Below are positions 1 to 9,321 of a stretch of 64,000 nt of DNA, in pieces. The notes below the pieces were generated by a model, which worked only from the letters and a program-made list of their open reading frames with translations, did no database searches and had not been told where the DNA came from. The translations under genes were made by a program, and so were the position numbers. Numbering within the stretch: the stretch's first letter is position 1; each line of letters starts with the position of its first letter. Source of the DNA: Candidatus Desulfarcum epimagneticum (lineage in GTDB: Bacteria; Desulfobacterota; Desulfobacteria; Desulfobacterales; CR-1); assembly GCA_900659855.1 (NCBI GenBank), contig CAACVI010000052.1, positions 39,937 to 103,936 of the forward strand, read 5' to 3'.

Positions 1-98
1 TAAGGGCTCGCCCAAAAATAACCACTACGCCTTGTATATCGAATTTTTTACGACGCTGTCCCGTGATTTTTTACGGGTTTATCAAAATTGTAAACTGA
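1..98 (-). repeat. Partial copy of palindromic intergenic repeat family
   Basis: The window opens inside a reverse-orientation copy of the repeat that recurs near 3.7, 17, 31.7, 56.9 and 63.9 kb. One stem arm (AAAAATAACCAC at about 15-26) is present, then the conserved CGCCTTGTATATCG flank and TTTTTTACGACGC. The other arm would lie before base 1. It sits downstream of the lysC transcript. Confidence 0.75.
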
Positions 99-114
99 TT
101 TTTGAGCGAACCCT

Positions 115-150
115 AAAAAAAAATCGCCTCCTTAAAAAAAGGAGGCGATT
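115..150 (-). terminator. Rho-independent terminator downstream of lysC
   Basis: Perfect 10-bp inverted repeat (AATCGCCTCC at 122-131 against 141-150) with a nine-residue A tract on the plus strand at 115-123. Read on the minus strand this is a hairpin followed by a U tract, about 100 nt past the lysC stop. The hairpin overlaps the end of the 31-codon ORF at 132-227. Confidence 0.75.
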
Positions 151-227
151 CGATACGCGATCACACAAAGGACCACGATGGCGGCGAGCAGCGCAAAGAC
201 CGACTGCTCCCGGTTAAAAAACCGCAT
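132..227 (-). CDS. Candidate 31-aa single-pass membrane miniprotein
   Basis: A 31-codon frame from ATG (225-227) to TAA (132-134) lies 24 nt after the lysC stop. The product has a charged N-terminus (MRFFNREQ), then one hydrophobic stretch (about residues 10-25, FALLAAIVVLCVIAYR) that could span the membrane. AAAAGGG precedes the ATG, but the spacing is short. The stop codon lies in the loop of the lysC terminator hairpin, so an mRNA carrying it would end there. No family recognised. It could be chance coding; the hydrophobic profile and position are the only support. Confidence 0.35.
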   Translation of the reverse strand: MRFFNREQSVFALLAAIVVLCVIAYRIASFF

Positions 228-251
228 GTCCCTTTTGTTGGGGCTCCGCCA

Positions 252-1478
252 TCATTCTTCGTCCAGATCAAACGCCGAGTGAAGAATGCGAACCGCAAGC
301 TCCACGTATTTTTCCTCAATGACGCAGGAAATCCGGATTTCGGACGTGCTGATCATCAGGATATTGATGTTTTCTTTGGCCAGCGCGTTGAACACATTGG
401 CCGCCACCCCGGAATTTTCCTTCATCCCGATGCCGATCACCGACACCTTGGCGATGTTTTTGTCGTAGAAAATATCCTTGGCGTTGATTTCCCGGACCAC
501 TTTTTTGCCCATTTCCAGGGCCTGATCAAAATTTTCAGTGGAAACCGTAAAGGTGAGATCCGTCGCCTCCCCGGCCCGGGTATTCTGGATGATCATATCC
601 ACCGAGATGGACTTGTCCGCCAGCTCCGAGAATATTTTTCCCGCCATTCCGGGCTCGTCGGGAACCCCTTCCAGAGTGATCCGAACCTCATCCCGGCTGT
701 GGGTGATGGCGGACACCGAAAGTTTTTCCATTTCGGGGTTCGTGGATTCGCTTACAACCATGGTTCCTTCCTCCTCAGAAAATGATGATCGGACATGAAC
801 GGGGACGTTATATTTTTTTGCGAAAGCGACGGAACGGATTTGCAGAATCTTGGCCCCAAGACTTGACATGTTGAGCATCTCGTCATACGAGATGGAACTG
901 AGTTTTTTCGCCCTCCGGCATATATTGGGGTCGGCGGTGTAAATTCCATTTACGTCCGTGTAAATTTCGCACATATCGGCGTTGAGCGCTGAGGCGATGG
1001 CCACAGCCGATGTGTCCGAGCCTCCGCGTCCCAGGGTGGTGATGTCCCCTTCGGGGTTGATGCCCTGGAAGCCGGCCACCACGACGATGTTGCGTTCTTT
1101 CAAAAGCGCCTCAATGCGCCGGGTGTCGATGGACATGATCCGGGCGTTGCCGTGGTCGCCGTCTGTCTGTATCCCGGCCTGAAATCCCAAAAGCGAGCAT
1201 GCCTTGTATCCCATGGAAGCCAGCACCATGGCCAGAAGGGCCACAGTCTTCTGCTCGCCGGTGGACACCAGCGCGTCGCGCTCTCTTTTGGCCGATCTCC
1301 ATGTGGCGGCCTCTCTGGCCATGTCCAGAAGTTTGTCTGTGTCTCCCGCCATGGCGGACAGCACCACCACCACATCGTGGCCCTGCTTATAGGTTTTCAG
1401 GACGCGCTCAGCGACATGGGTGATCCGCTGGATGTCCGCCACTGATGTGCCGCCGTATTTTTGAACAAAAAGAGCCAT
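252..1478 (-). CDS. lysC: Aspartate kinase
   Basis: Phosphorylates L-aspartate with ATP, the first step toward lysine/diaminopimelate, threonine and methionine. The 408 residues match a monofunctional aspartokinase: the N-terminal signature KYGGTSV at residues 7-13, a glycine-rich RGGSDTSAVA near 150 in the amino-acid kinase fold, then two C-terminal ACT domains (about 265-335 and 345-405) expected to bind lysine or threonine for feedback control. The start is supported by an AGG-type ribosome site (CGAGGTAAC) next to ATG. It follows tsaE after 107 bp; a hairpin terminator lies downstream. No lysine riboswitch is recognisable upstream. Confidence 0.96.
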   Translation of the reverse strand: MALFVQKYGGTSVADIQRITHVAERVLKTYKQGHDVVVVLSAMAGDTDKLLDMAREAATWRSAKRERDALVSTGEQKTVALLAMVLASMGYKACSLLGFQAGIQTDGDHGNARIMSIDTRRIEALLKERNIVVVAGFQGINPEGDITTLGRGGSDTSAVAIASALNADMCEIYTDVNGIYTADPNICRRAKKLSSISYDEMLNMSSLGAKILQIRSVAFAKKYNVPVHVRSSFSEEEGTMVVSESTNPEMEKLSVSAITHSRDEVRITLEGVPDEPGMAGKIFSELADKSISVDMIIQNTRAGEATDLTFTVSTENFDQALEMGKKVVREINAKDIFYDKNIAKVSVIGIGMKENSGVAANVFNALAKENINILMISTSEIRISCVIEEKYVELAVRILHSAFDLDEE

Positions 1479-1585
1479 TGTTACCTCGTTATGATTGTAG
1501 ATTGCCTGGAGCCGGGCCTTTCAGTTTTGATGGATTTCGCCCGACCCGGGAAAACCCGACCCGGAAAAAAGGGGACGGAAACGCG

Positions 1586-2077
1586 CTAAACGCCTTTCGC
1601 ATATTGGGTTAGACTTTGTAACAGATTTTTCCAACCCTGTCCATTAAAAAAAAAAATAAAACGACGGGATTTTTCACCCGTGATTTTGATCCGCGCGTCC
1701 AGATGACAGGCGAGGGGAAAATCCCCCAGCCGTTCGGGCCATTCCACGGCGGTTACCCCGTTTTTTTCGATTTTTTCATAAAAACCGATTAATTCCAGCT
1801 CAAACGGGTCTGAGACCCGGTAGAGGTCCGAGTGAAAAAACGGCCGGTCTCCGGGGTATTCGTTGATGATGGCGTAGGTGGGGCTGGTGATATAACAGTC
1901 TTTTGGAACGCCGAGGCCCAGGGCCATCCCCTGGGCGAAACGGGTTTTCCCGGCGCCCATTTCCCCGCTTAAGGTCACCACCGAGCCCGGTGGGGCCAGG
2001 GCGCCGACCCGCGCCCCGAGTCTTCGGGTCTCATCCGGGGCATGGGTGTCAATGGACAGCGTGTCACGTGGGGGCAT
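1586..2077 (-). CDS. tsaE: tRNA threonylcarbamoyladenosine biosynthesis ATPase TsaE
   Basis: P-loop ATPase that works with TsaB and TsaD to make t6A37 on ANN-decoding tRNAs. From the chosen start it has 163 residues, the normal family length, with Walker A GEMGAGKT at 38-45, SPTYAIINEY behind it and the family motif VEWPERLG. The frame is open upstream to 2122, but ATG at 2075-2077 is preceded by AAAGGA at good spacing and avoids a 35-nt overlap with nnr, so I start there. It begins 11 nt after the nnr stop and is probably co-transcribed with it. Confidence 0.93.
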   Translation of the reverse strand: MPPRDTLSIDTHAPDETRRLGARVGALAPPGSVVTLSGEMGAGKTRFAQGMALGLGVPKDCYITSPTYAIINEYPGDRPFFHSDLYRVSDPFELELIGFYEKIEKNGVTAVEWPERLGDFPLACHLDARIKITGEKSRRFIFFFNGQGWKNLLQSLTQYAKGV

Positions 2078-2087
2078 GGCGATTCCT

Positions 2088-3689
2088 TTAACGGCGCTTT
2101 TGAAAAACGCGCCGGTTTTCACGGCGGCGGCCGCGCGGGTGAAGCAGGGCGTCGAGGCGGCCCGGGATCTCCTCCATCACCTCCCCGGCCAGAAAGCCGA
2201 AGGCCCCCTTTTTTTCCGCCAGGCGGTCGGCCGCGTCGCCGTGGATGTAAACCGCCGCCGCGGCCGCGTCCCCGGGCGAAAGGCCCTGGGAAAGCAGGCC
2301 GGCCAAGACGCCGGTCAACACATCTCCCATGCCCCCCGAGGCCATCCCCGGGTTTCCGGTGGGATTGATCAGCGCCCGGCCGTTCGGGCCGGCCACAATG
2401 GTTTTCGCGCCTTTTAAAACCACATGGGCGCCCGTATCGGCCGCCAGGGCCCGGGCGTGTCCCAGGCGGTCGTTCTGGACGTCCGCGGTCGTGGATTGGA
2501 TCAGGCGCGCCATCTCACCGGGATGGGGGGTGAGGATCACCGGCCCGGCGCTTTGTCTCAAAATGGATACGTCGCCGGCCAGGCAGTTGAGGGCGTCGGC
2601 GTCGATGACCATGGGAATGGGGCATTCGGCCGCCAGGCGGCGGACCAGTCGGCGGACGCCTGGGTCCGCGCCCAGGCCCGGGCCCATGGCCAGGACATTT
2701 TTTTCCAAAAGAAGCGCTTTGATTTCGTCAAAGGCGGCCATGCCCAGGCGGCCGTTTTCGGATTCGGGAAGGGGATGGGTCATGGTTTCCATGGAAAGGG
2801 TTTCCAAAACGCCGCTCACTCCCCGGGGAGCGGCGATGGTCACCAGCCCGGCCCCGGCCCGCATGGCGGACACGCCGGTCATGGCGGCGGCCCCGGTTTT
2901 GCCGGGGGAGCCGGCCAGCGCCAGGACATGGCCGTTGTCCCCTTTGTGAATGTCGGCGCCTTTGGGGGAGAAAAACGACCGGATACGCGCCGGGTCGGTC
3001 AGGCGCGTGTCGGGTTTCACCAGGGCGGCGATATGACGGGGGATGCCGATGTCCACCACCTCCAGTTTTCCGCAGAAATCGGCGCCCGGCCAAAGAATAT
3101 GCCCGATTTTGGGAAAGGCGAATGTGGCCGTGGCCCGGGCCCGGACGCACGCGCCCCTTGGCCGGCCGGTGTCGGAATCCAGCCCCGAGGGAATGTCCAC
3201 TGAAAACACGGGCCTTTTCAGGGAGTTGACAAAGGCGATGGCCTCCTCAAACAGCCCCCGGACATCGGACGAAAGCCCGGTTCCCAGCATGGCGTCGATG
3301 AAAACCGTGTGGCGGCCGAGGCGGTCTTTCACCGAGGCGAACGCCGCCGGGTCGGGAGCTTCTAAAACCTCCACTCCCAGGGGCTCCAGAAGGGCCAGGT
3401 TGTCCGCCGCCTCTCCTTTCACGCGTTTTTTTTCAGAAAGAAGACACACAGATGTCTCCACCCCCCATTCATGGAGGAGGCGGGCGATGACAAAGCCGTC
3501 GCCCCCGTTGTTTCCCCTTCCGGCCAGAACCCCGGCGCTGTTTTCACGCGCGGGTTTGGGGAAACGCTCCATGAACGCCCGGGCGGCGCCCCGGCCGGCG
3601 GTCTCCATGAGAACCCTCCCGGGGATTCCAAAGGACTCAATGGTCAATCGATCCATTTCGCGCATCTGCGCGGCGGTGACAATTCGCAT
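2088..3689 (-). CDS. nnr: Bifunctional NAD(P)HX epimerase / ADP-dependent NAD(P)HX dehydratase
   Basis: Repairs damaged nicotinamide cofactors: the N-terminal half (YjeF_N, about 1-215) epimerises R-NAD(P)HX, and the C-terminal ribokinase-like half (about 230-520) dehydrates S-NAD(P)HX with ADP. Visible motifs are GRGNNGGDGFV near residue 57, LTPHPGE near 384 and a GGMGDVLTG nucleotide-binding motif near 449. The full-length 533-residue fusion is normal for bacteria. GGAG precedes the ATG. The gene is separated from pdxJ by a palindromic repeat and followed closely by tsaE. Confidence 0.95.
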   Translation of the reverse strand: MRIVTAAQMREMDRLTIESFGIPGRVLMETAGRGAARAFMERFPKPARENSAGVLAGRGNNGGDGFVIARLLHEWGVETSVCLLSEKKRVKGEAADNLALLEPLGVEVLEAPDPAAFASVKDRLGRHTVFIDAMLGTGLSSDVRGLFEEAIAFVNSLKRPVFSVDIPSGLDSDTGRPRGACVRARATATFAFPKIGHILWPGADFCGKLEVVDIGIPRHIAALVKPDTRLTDPARIRSFFSPKGADIHKGDNGHVLALAGSPGKTGAAAMTGVSAMRAGAGLVTIAAPRGVSGVLETLSMETMTHPLPESENGRLGMAAFDEIKALLLEKNVLAMGPGLGADPGVRRLVRRLAAECPIPMVIDADALNCLAGDVSILRQSAGPVILTPHPGEMARLIQSTTADVQNDRLGHARALAADTGAHVVLKGAKTIVAGPNGRALINPTGNPGMASGGMGDVLTGVLAGLLSQGLSPGDAAAAAVYIHGDAADRLAEKKGAFGFLAGEVMEEIPGRLDALLHPRGRRRENRRVFQKRR

Positions 3690-3699
3690 GTGATTTTCT

Positions 3700-3893
3700 C
3701 CGGTAGATCGGATTTTTTACGACGCCGTCAAAGTTGATAACCTCTTAAAAACGCTTGGGATGGCTAAGTTAAAAATGCGATATACAAGGCGTGGCGCTTA
3801 TTTTTAATTGAGGCAATACATGGTAGTATGCCTCAATTCAAAATAAGCGCCGCAACGCAGTAGATCGGATTTTTTACGACGCCATCAAAGTCG
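3700..3893 (+). repeat. Palindromic intergenic repeat, full copy
   Basis: Between pdxJ and nnr. The outer direct repeats carry TAGATCGGATTTTTTACG (about 3703 and 3861). Between them is CGATATACAAGGCGTGG, then a stem-loop at about 3793-3851 whose arms are over 20 bp with one mismatch and whose apex is rich in CATG/GTATG. GCAACGCAG follows the stem. It overlaps the 3' end of pdxJ by a few bases. Forward orientation; the other copies share the flanks. Confidence 0.85.
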
Positions 3894-4595
3894 GTCGATC
3901 AACGCCAGCATATCCCGAACCGCCCGATCCATTCCCACCAGACTGGCCCGGGACACAATGCTGTGCCCGATGCTGAATTCGTGTATGCCCATGCCCCGGA
4001 AGGCCATGACGGTCTCATACCCGATGCCGTGCCCGGCGTTGGCCACAAGGCCCATGCCGACGGCGAACTCGGCGGCCCGGGCGATTTTTTCCAGCTCCCG
4101 GTCCGCCGACTCCCGGGTCTGGGCGTCGCAGAAAGCGCCGGTGTGGATTTCCACCATCTCGGCCCCGGCCTCCCCGGCGGCCTTGATCCGGGAGACGTCG
4201 GGATCGATGAAGACGCAGGTTTTGATCCCCGCCTTTTTCAGGGCCGCCAGCTCGTCCGAGACGTTATGGGCGATCACATCCAGCCCCCCTTCGGTGGTGA
4301 TCTCCTCGTCTTTTTCCGGCACCAGGGTGACGGCGTCGGGCTGGATGTCCACCGCGATTTCAAGCATTTCAGGGGTGGCGGCCATCTCCAGGGTCAGGCG
4401 GGTCTGGACGGTTTGCCTTAAAATCCTCACATCCCGGTCCTGGATGTGGCGCCGGTCTCCCCGGAGGTGGACCACGACGCCGTTCGCCCCGGCCAGCTCG
4501 GCCAGCGCGGCCGCCGCTGCCGGCTCGGGATAGGAAACGCCCCGGGCCTGCCTCAGGGTCGCGATGTGATCGACATTCACTGCCAATTCCGGCAT
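3885..4595 (-). CDS. pdxJ: Pyridoxine 5'-phosphate synthase
   Basis: Condenses 3-amino-1-hydroxyacetone 1-phosphate with 1-deoxy-D-xylulose 5-phosphate in the DXP-dependent vitamin B6 pathway. The 236-residue TIM barrel is the typical length. Family signatures: NVDHIATLRQARG at the N-terminus, VHLRGDRRHIQDRDV, the glutamate in LTLEMA, and the C-terminal phosphate-binding NAGHGIGYE. A strong AGGAGG lies before ATG. ybeY ends 19 bp upstream, so ybeY-pdxJ are probably one transcript with phoH. Confidence 0.96.
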   Translation of the reverse strand: MPELAVNVDHIATLRQARGVSYPEPAAAAALAELAGANGVVVHLRGDRRHIQDRDVRILRQTVQTRLTLEMAATPEMLEIAVDIQPDAVTLVPEKDEEITTEGGLDVIAHNVSDELAALKKAGIKTCVFIDPDVSRIKAAGEAGAEMVEIHTGAFCDAQTRESADRELEKIARAAEFAVGMGLVANAGHGIGYETVMAFRGMGIHEFSIGHSIVSRASLVGMDRAVRDMLALIDRL

Positions 4596-4614
4596 GGCTG
4601 CCTCCTTTCTTGAT

Positions 4615-5048
4615 TTAAAGGTTCAAAAGGGTTGAAAGCTCCCGGGCTTTGCGATCCATTTTTTCGTCCATCGTCCGGGATTTTTCATGGTCGTATCCGA
4701 AAAGATGCAAAACCCCGTGGATCAAAAGCTCAAAGAAACGCGTTTCAAAGCCCGCCCCGGAGCTGTCGCCCTCCCTCTCCGCCGTGTCCGCCGAAATGGC
4801 CACGTCGCCCAGGAGATCCGGGGAAATTTCGGAAAACTTTCCCTCTTGCATGGGAAAGGCGATGACGTTGGTCGGGCCCTTCCGGCCCAGGTAACGCCTG
4901 TTTAAATCCGTCATTTTTTCATCGTCCACAATCAGGATGGACAGCTCGGCCTCCGGGCGCTCCAGGGCGTTTAAGATGGCGACGGCTTTTTCCTCCACAC
5001 GGGCCGGGTCGATTTTCAGGCGCGTCTGGTCGTTTCGGATCAAAATGG

Positions 5049-5052
<4 letters not shown>
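4615..5052 (-). CDS. ybeY: Endoribonuclease YbeY, rRNA maturation factor
   Basis: Metal-dependent endoribonuclease for 16S rRNA 3' processing and ribosome quality control. The 145 residues end with the diagnostic zinc motif HGVLHLFGYDHE (three histidines, near residue 112), and a glycine-rich LGRKGPTNVIAFP segment precedes it. The start overlaps the end of phoH by 4 nt (ATGA type), the classic phoH-ybeY arrangement, implying translational coupling. Confidence 0.95.
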
Positions 5053-6050
<998 letters not shown>

Positions 6051-6268
6051 CCGGCGTATATACCATGACCGGCGGCGCCATTGCAATCTCGTTTTTTTGG
6101 TGGGAGGGGGGACGCCCGATTTTTTCCAATGGTTTTGCCCCATCTTCTTACATCAGTTGGGCGCGAAGGGTCAACTGAAAATCCATCTTGTGAAGGGGGG
6201 CGGTCTGTGATATAAAATTTAAAAATTTTTTTTGATGAAAATCGTCGCAAAAAAACAAAGCGAGGCGG

Positions 6269-6472
6269 ATGATGACACATTTAAACAAACTTCGCCCTCA
6301 ATATATCACGGATATGGAGGGAAGAAAAATTTCCGTTTCGCTGTTTGTGGAAGAGTTCCAAAATCTTCTGGAAGACATACAGTATCTGGCCATTATCGCT
6401 GAAAGGCGGGAGGAGCCCATGAAGTCTCACAAAGACTTCATGGCGGAGTTGAAAAAAGATGGCTTTATTTGA
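6269..6472 (+). CDS. Orphan antitoxin-like protein (Phd/RelB-type)
   Basis: 67 residues beginning MMTHLNKLRPQYITDMEG and continuing VSLFVEEFQNLLEDIQYLAIIAERREEP, which resembles the short type II antitoxins that precede RelE/ParE toxins (beta-strand start, then the helix E-F-x-x-L-L-E-D). GAGGCGG lies before the tandem ATG ATG. No toxin frame follows on the plus strand; the next gene is on the opposite strand. It is therefore a solo antitoxin or a relic. Family assignment is by pattern only. Confidence 0.6.
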   Translation: MMTHLNKLRPQYITDMEGRKISVSLFVEEFQNLLEDIQYLAIIAERREEPMKSHKDFMAELKKDGFI

Positions 6473-6560
6473 AATACAGTGGAAGACATGAGCCCCAAAG
6501 GGCTTGACAAAAATTCGCCCATTGAATCAATTTGCTGGACTTTCGATTTGGACGTCTTTT

Positions 6561-6833
6561 TCACCAAGGGGCTGTTTCAGATTCTTTCATTTTCTCCGTT
6601 AGCCACAGATGAATCAGTGTTTCCGGCAGAATGCCTCTTTTATGTGAAGATTTTGTGATCCGTTCGTAAAGCTCCGGATCAATCGCGATTCGGCGTCTTT
6701 TCGGCGCTCTTATCTTAAACTCAGCGCTCTTGGTTTCATCCCAATAATCGGCCAAGCTATGATTGTCCCAGAATTCCCTGATTTCTTCCAGAGTGGTCGC
6801 TTTTGAGAGGCTCGTTTTATTATTCATCATCAT
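6561..6833 (-). CDS. CopG/BrnA-type antitoxin
   Basis: 90 residues with the pattern of CopG antitoxins that pair with BrnT-like toxins: an acidic, aromatic N-terminal segment (EEIREFWDNHSLADYWDET), then a ribbon-helix-helix (RRRIAIDPELYERITKSSHKRG, followed by ETLIHLWLTEKM). The RHH would bind its own operator. Its ATG shares a base with the stop of the upstream gene (TAATG), so the two are translationally coupled, the toxin-first order seen in BrnT/BrnA. The partner is not BrnT-like and is frameshifted. Confidence 0.7.
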   Translation of the reverse strand: MMMNNKTSLSKATTLEEIREFWDNHSLADYWDETKSAEFKIRAPKRRRIAIDPELYERITKSSHKRGILPETLIHLWLTEKMKESETAPW

Positions 6834-7298
6834 TATTCCTGCCGATCCAGAACAGTGGTCGCTTTTCTCAACGCCCGCTTTACTTTTTTGACAGCGTCAT
6901 AAAGACCGTCCAGGTCGCCGGGGTCGGACACCGCGAGGCGGGCGAATTCAACCCCCGCTTTTGCCAGACTGAACGCCGGGGTATGGATCGCCGGCTGCCC
7001 GGCGCTTCCGCGTAATTTTTTGACTTTGGCGGCGATTTCATCTAACTCCGGCTTCCAGTCTTTGCGGGGTTTGTCCGTTGATGTTTTTTGGTATTTTTTT
7101 CGGCCTTTTTCAATTCTGACGATAATGCGGTTGTTTTGTTTGGCCCGCATATAGATTTCTTTTAAGTCTTTTTTGATTCCCCCCCCCAAAGTAAATGTGG
7201 TGTATGCCGAAAAAACCGTCATAAACAATTTTTCCTTCCAAATGGGCGTGATAGACTTCCTGGCTCAGTCTTGATTTTGTAAGCGGTTTTTTTGTCAC
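6833..7298 (-). pseudogene. Frameshifted gene at a G9 tract, possible toxin partner of the CopG antitoxin
   Basis: Two frames form one protein of about 155 residues if one G is removed from the nine-G run at 7179-7187. The N-terminal part starts at GTG (7296-7298) and reads MTKKPLTKSRLSQEVYHAHL...GIHHIYFGG. The C-terminal part continues GIKKDLKEIYMRAKQNN...ATTVLDRQE. As sequenced, the N-terminal frame stops after 62 residues and the second frame exists as a 131-residue ORF from ATG at 7228. The start overlaps the stop of the antiporter gene (GTGA) and the end is coupled to the CopG gene. No family recognised. It may be phase-variable, a decayed gene, or a sequencing homopolymer error. Confidence 0.55.
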
Positions 7299-9055
7299 CC
7301 GATAAACATAAAAAGCGCCCCCAGCGCCCCCAGGAGGACCAGCGCGGCCATGACCGGCATGCCGGCGGGGGTCAGGGTCGCGGTGTCGTGAAAATTTTTT
7401 CCAGGGTCGTCTTTTTCGCCGGTCAAAAGCGAGAGCAGGCGGGTCATGGGCCTTTTGAAAAGCCCGGCCGCCTTTTGGGGAACGCGGAGAATGAATATTT
7501 TTTCCAGCGAGCCCGCGATTCCTGAGGACACGGCGGTGGCGGCGCCCACGACCAGCGCGGCTCCCTTTCGGTAGAACCAGTCGGTGTCCAGGTTGACGGC
7601 GCGGATTTCAGAGGGATAATACCCCGATTTTAAAAGGAGGTAAAAGGCGAATATTCCAAACATCAACAGCTGAAGCTGCGCCACCACATGGGAGGATGTG
7701 TAGGGGACATAATCCACCGGGTAGGGCAGGATGTGGTACAGGAATTGGGGGAACACGCCGATGAACACGCACAGGAAGGCGGCGATTCCCATGGCGATCA
7801 TCATATTCAGCGGGGGCTCCTTGGCCCGGATTCCGGAGTCGTGGCCGAAAAAAGTGAAAAACGGCACTTTTATTCCGGCATGGGCGATGACCCCCGCCGA
7901 GGCGAACTGGAGCATGAGCCAGATGAGGGTCAGGTGGTTGTTTCCGGCGGCGCTGATGATCATGGATTTGCTCACGAAACCGCTGAAGAGGGGAAAGGCG
8001 GAAATAGATGCGGCCCCGATCACGCAAAAGAGACAGGTGACGGGCATGGTTTTGTGCAGCCCTCCGATGTCTGTGCATTTGATTTTGCCCGTCATATGCA
8101 AAACGGACCCCGCCGCCATGAAAAGCAGGGCCTTGTAAAGAATGTGGCAGAAGGCGTGGGAAACGGCGCCGTTGATGGCCAGTTGGGTTCCGATGCCGAT
8201 GCCGCACATCATAAAACCCACCTGGTTCATCAGGCTGTAAGAAAGAACGCGCCGGATGTCGTTTTCGATCTCCGCGTAAAAAACCGGGAGGATGGTCATG
8301 ACGGCGCCCAGCCAGATCAAAATTTCGGCCCCGGGAAACATTCTGGCCATGACGTAAACGGCGCTCTTGGTGGTGAAGGCGCTTAAGAAAACCGCCCCGG
8401 TCACGGTGGATTCCGGGTAGGCGTCCTTCAGCCAGGGATGTATGGGGGGAATGGCGGCGTTCACCGCTATCCCGATGAAAATAAGCCAGGCGGACATGCC
8501 GCTTAAGTCCATATAGGCAAACTGGATGGATCCGGTTTCATGGATGCGCGTCAGTATGCCCGCGAGCAGGCAAAGGCCCCCGAAAATGTGGACCAGGATA
8601 TACCGGAAGGCGGCCTTCCGGGCCGGATCGGTTCGAGACGCCAGAACCAGGAAAGTGGACGAAATCGCCATGATTTCCCAGAAAATGTAAAGGGTGAGGA
8701 AATCTCCGGCAAATGTCACCCCCAGGGCCGACCCGGCGTAGCACAGACCGGCCACATGCTGGAGCTTGTCGTTCACTTTCATCGAAAAGATGACGGCGAT
8801 GAATGAGATGAGGGTGAAGATCAGTCCGAACACCCGGCTCAGGCGGTCGATTCGCCCCGGAACAAGGTCGTAACCGAGAAAGGACACATTCCAGTGGGCG
8901 CCTTCCGGTATCTGCGCGATGATCATAAAGGAAAGCGCGGGAATAAGAAGCATAAAGGCCGACCTGGCCTTTCCCCTGAGCAGGGGCGTGAGCATGGCGC
9001 CGGCGATGAATATGAGGGCCGGCGGAAATCCTTGATGAAACAGCGTGTCATTCAT
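7295..9055 (-). CDS. Antiporter-like membrane subunit (NuoL/MrpD family)
   Basis: 586-residue polytopic membrane protein with the proton-antiporter core of NuoL/M/N: AGSALGVTFAGDFLTLYIFWEIMAI (the conserved membrane Glu), PPIHPWLKDAYPES for the broken helix carrying Lys, and a C-terminal extension. In Mrp/Mbh complexes such subunits conduct H+ or Na+. It is the last large subunit of the operon and overlaps the end of the 81-aa gene by 8 nt. This is one of three such subunits here; which one replaces the MrpA N-terminal domain cannot be decided from sequence alone. Confidence 0.85.
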   Translation of the reverse strand: MNDTLFHQGFPPALIFIAGAMLTPLLRGKARSAFMLLIPALSFMIIAQIPEGAHWNVSFLGYDLVPGRIDRLSRVFGLIFTLISFIAVIFSMKVNDKLQHVAGLCYAGSALGVTFAGDFLTLYIFWEIMAISSTFLVLASRTDPARKAAFRYILVHIFGGLCLLAGILTRIHETGSIQFAYMDLSGMSAWLIFIGIAVNAAIPPIHPWLKDAYPESTVTGAVFLSAFTTKSAVYVMARMFPGAEILIWLGAVMTILPVFYAEIENDIRRVLSYSLMNQVGFMMCGIGIGTQLAINGAVSHAFCHILYKALLFMAAGSVLHMTGKIKCTDIGGLHKTMPVTCLFCVIGAASISAFPLFSGFVSKSMIISAAGNNHLTLIWLMLQFASAGVIAHAGIKVPFFTFFGHDSGIRAKEPPLNMMIAMGIAAFLCVFIGVFPQFLYHILPYPVDYVPYTSSHVVAQLQLLMFGIFAFYLLLKSGYYPSEIRAVNLDTDWFYRKGAALVVGAATAVSSGIAGSLEKIFILRVPQKAAGLFKRPMTRLLSLLTGEKDDPGKNFHDTATLTPAGMPVMAALVLLGALGALFMFIG

Positions 9056-9293
9056 AATAATCTTCGTCCCGTTTAAGGAAAAAACGCAGGGCCTTTGAGG
9101 TGAATATGACCAGGGCGCAAGCCGCGAATCCGTAAACCGCGAAAAAACCGAACGCGCCCTCGAAGGGGAAGTGGGGATGCTTATGGATGAAAAGCTCGGC
9201 GATCAGAAGAGCCGCGAGGACGGCGAACATGGCCCGGATGACTCTTTGGACGTTTCGGGGGTTGTCAAACAGTTTGATTTCTTTTTTCATCAT
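9048..9293 (-). CDS. Small two-helix membrane protein of the antiporter operon
   Basis: 81 residues with two hydrophobic helices (about 22-36 and 45-66) and a basic N-terminus (MMKKEIKLFDNPRN), ending in the acidic KRDEDYYE. No Mrp subunit name fits. It overlaps the start of the 586-aa antiporter subunit and follows the 41-aa miniprotein by 28 nt, so it is probably translated with the complex. Accessory or assembly subunit is an inference from position. Confidence 0.7.
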   Translation of the reverse strand: MMKKEIKLFDNPRNVQRVIRAMFAVLAALLIAELFIHKHPHFPFEGAFGFFAVYGFAACALVIFTSKALRFFLKRDEDYYE

Positions 9294-9321
9294 GCTTCCT
9301 AAATCCGCAAGTCGTTAGAAT

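Noticed and set aside
1479..1585. Possible lysine riboswitch before lysC
   Set aside because: Only 107 bp, without the expected multi-helix lysine aptamer; a short direct repeat of CCCGACCCGG is all that is seen.
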